The translations under genes and the position numbers were made by a program. DNA of 5,559 nt from Chitinophagaceae bacterium (GTDB taxonomy: Bacteria; Bacteroidota; Bacteroidia; Chitinophagales; Chitinophagaceae). The notes below the pieces were generated by a model, which saw nothing but the letters and a program-made list of their open reading frames with translations, was not told the origin of the DNA and ran no database searches. Below, in pieces: positions 5,439-5,559 of this stretch (positions within the stretch are counted from its first letter, which is position 1; each line of letters begins with the position of its first letter). Location of the stretch: contig JANXWM010000012.1 in NCBI GenBank assembly GCA_025351145.1, forward strand, positions 1 to 5,559. The letters are read 5' to 3'.

Positions 5439-5559
5439 CTAAGCAGCGGCAGATTTTAGTTCAATGAGTTTACGTTCATAGAAAGCTATTTTGGCAGTTC
5501 TTTGCTTTTCCTGGTACGCCTTTAAATCCAGCGGGGTAAATATTTTCTTTTGGGTAACC
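5439..5559 (-). CDS. C-terminal end of an unrecognised protein (partial)
   Basis: Reading the minus strand from 5558, 39 codons stay open to a TAG at 5441-5439; the gene continues beyond the window, so its start is not seen. The visible tail begins VTQKKIFTPLDLKAYQEKQR and ends FYERKLIELKSAAA. It is rich in Lys, Glu, Gln and Ala and should form a charged helix; there is no membrane segment or cysteine. Codon choice resembles that of the neighbouring genes, and the frame ends shortly after the repeat-filled gap, as expected of a real convergent gene. I do not recognise the family. A 39-codon open frame can arise by chance, so the call rests on composition and context. Confidence 0.6.
   Translation of the reverse strand, partial: VTQKKIFTPLDLKAYQEKQRTAKIAFYERKLIELKSAAA

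Noticed and set aside
5271..5459. Open frame of 62 codons on the plus strand after ccmF
   Set aside because: It runs through both repeat elements and into the opposite-strand partial gene, and its composition is not protein-like.

Overview
The window looks like chromosomal DNA from a Bacteroidota bacterium, most likely of the Chitinophagaceae type. The grounds are low-to-moderate GC, no clear Shine-Dalgarno sequences before any start, perfect TAnnTTTG promoter boxes (the Bacteroidota sigma -7 element) upstream of two genes, a rhomboid protease with a C-terminal helical tail common in this phylum, and a Cys-type CcmE beside a long CcmF. The family-level placement is an inference.

Layout. (1) 98-931 (+): a rhomboid intramembrane serine protease with complete Ser/His catalytic motifs. 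(2) 932-1082: a convergent gap holding a short repeat element (copy A) and a hairpin terminator that pairs best in the minus-strand transcript. (3) 1083-1973 (-): a lipoprotein with a coiled coil and an OmpA-type peptidoglycan-binding domain; its true start is 24 codons inside the longest open frame. (4) 1974-2354: a 381-base divergent promoter region with one TAnnTTTG box for each direction, a leader hairpin, an operator-like repeat pair and a diverged inverted repeat copy (C). (5) 2355-2786 and 2815-5259 (+): ccmE and ccmF, a two-gene unit for cytochrome c maturation. (6) 5260-5438: a convergent gap packed with repeat copy B and a 63-base imperfect palindrome built of 8-base units. (7) 5439-5559 (-): the last 39 codons of an unrecognised gene that runs off the window.

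How the genes relate. ccmE and ccmF act in one pathway: CcmE carries heme across the periplasm and CcmF takes part in attaching it to apocytochrome c. ccmABC, ccmG and ccmH are not in this window. The lipoprotein shares only a promoter region with ccmE, and the rhomboid only a terminator region with the lipoprotein; no functional link between them is visible.

The least explained signal is a repeat family in the intergenic gaps. A 20-base core, CTTGCGTCGCACTCTTGTAC, is identical in two copies and followed directly by a hairpin whose stem sequence differs completely between them. A third, inverted and diverged site shares CTTGTACGTTCAG. Each of the three large gaps between neighbouring genes contains one site.
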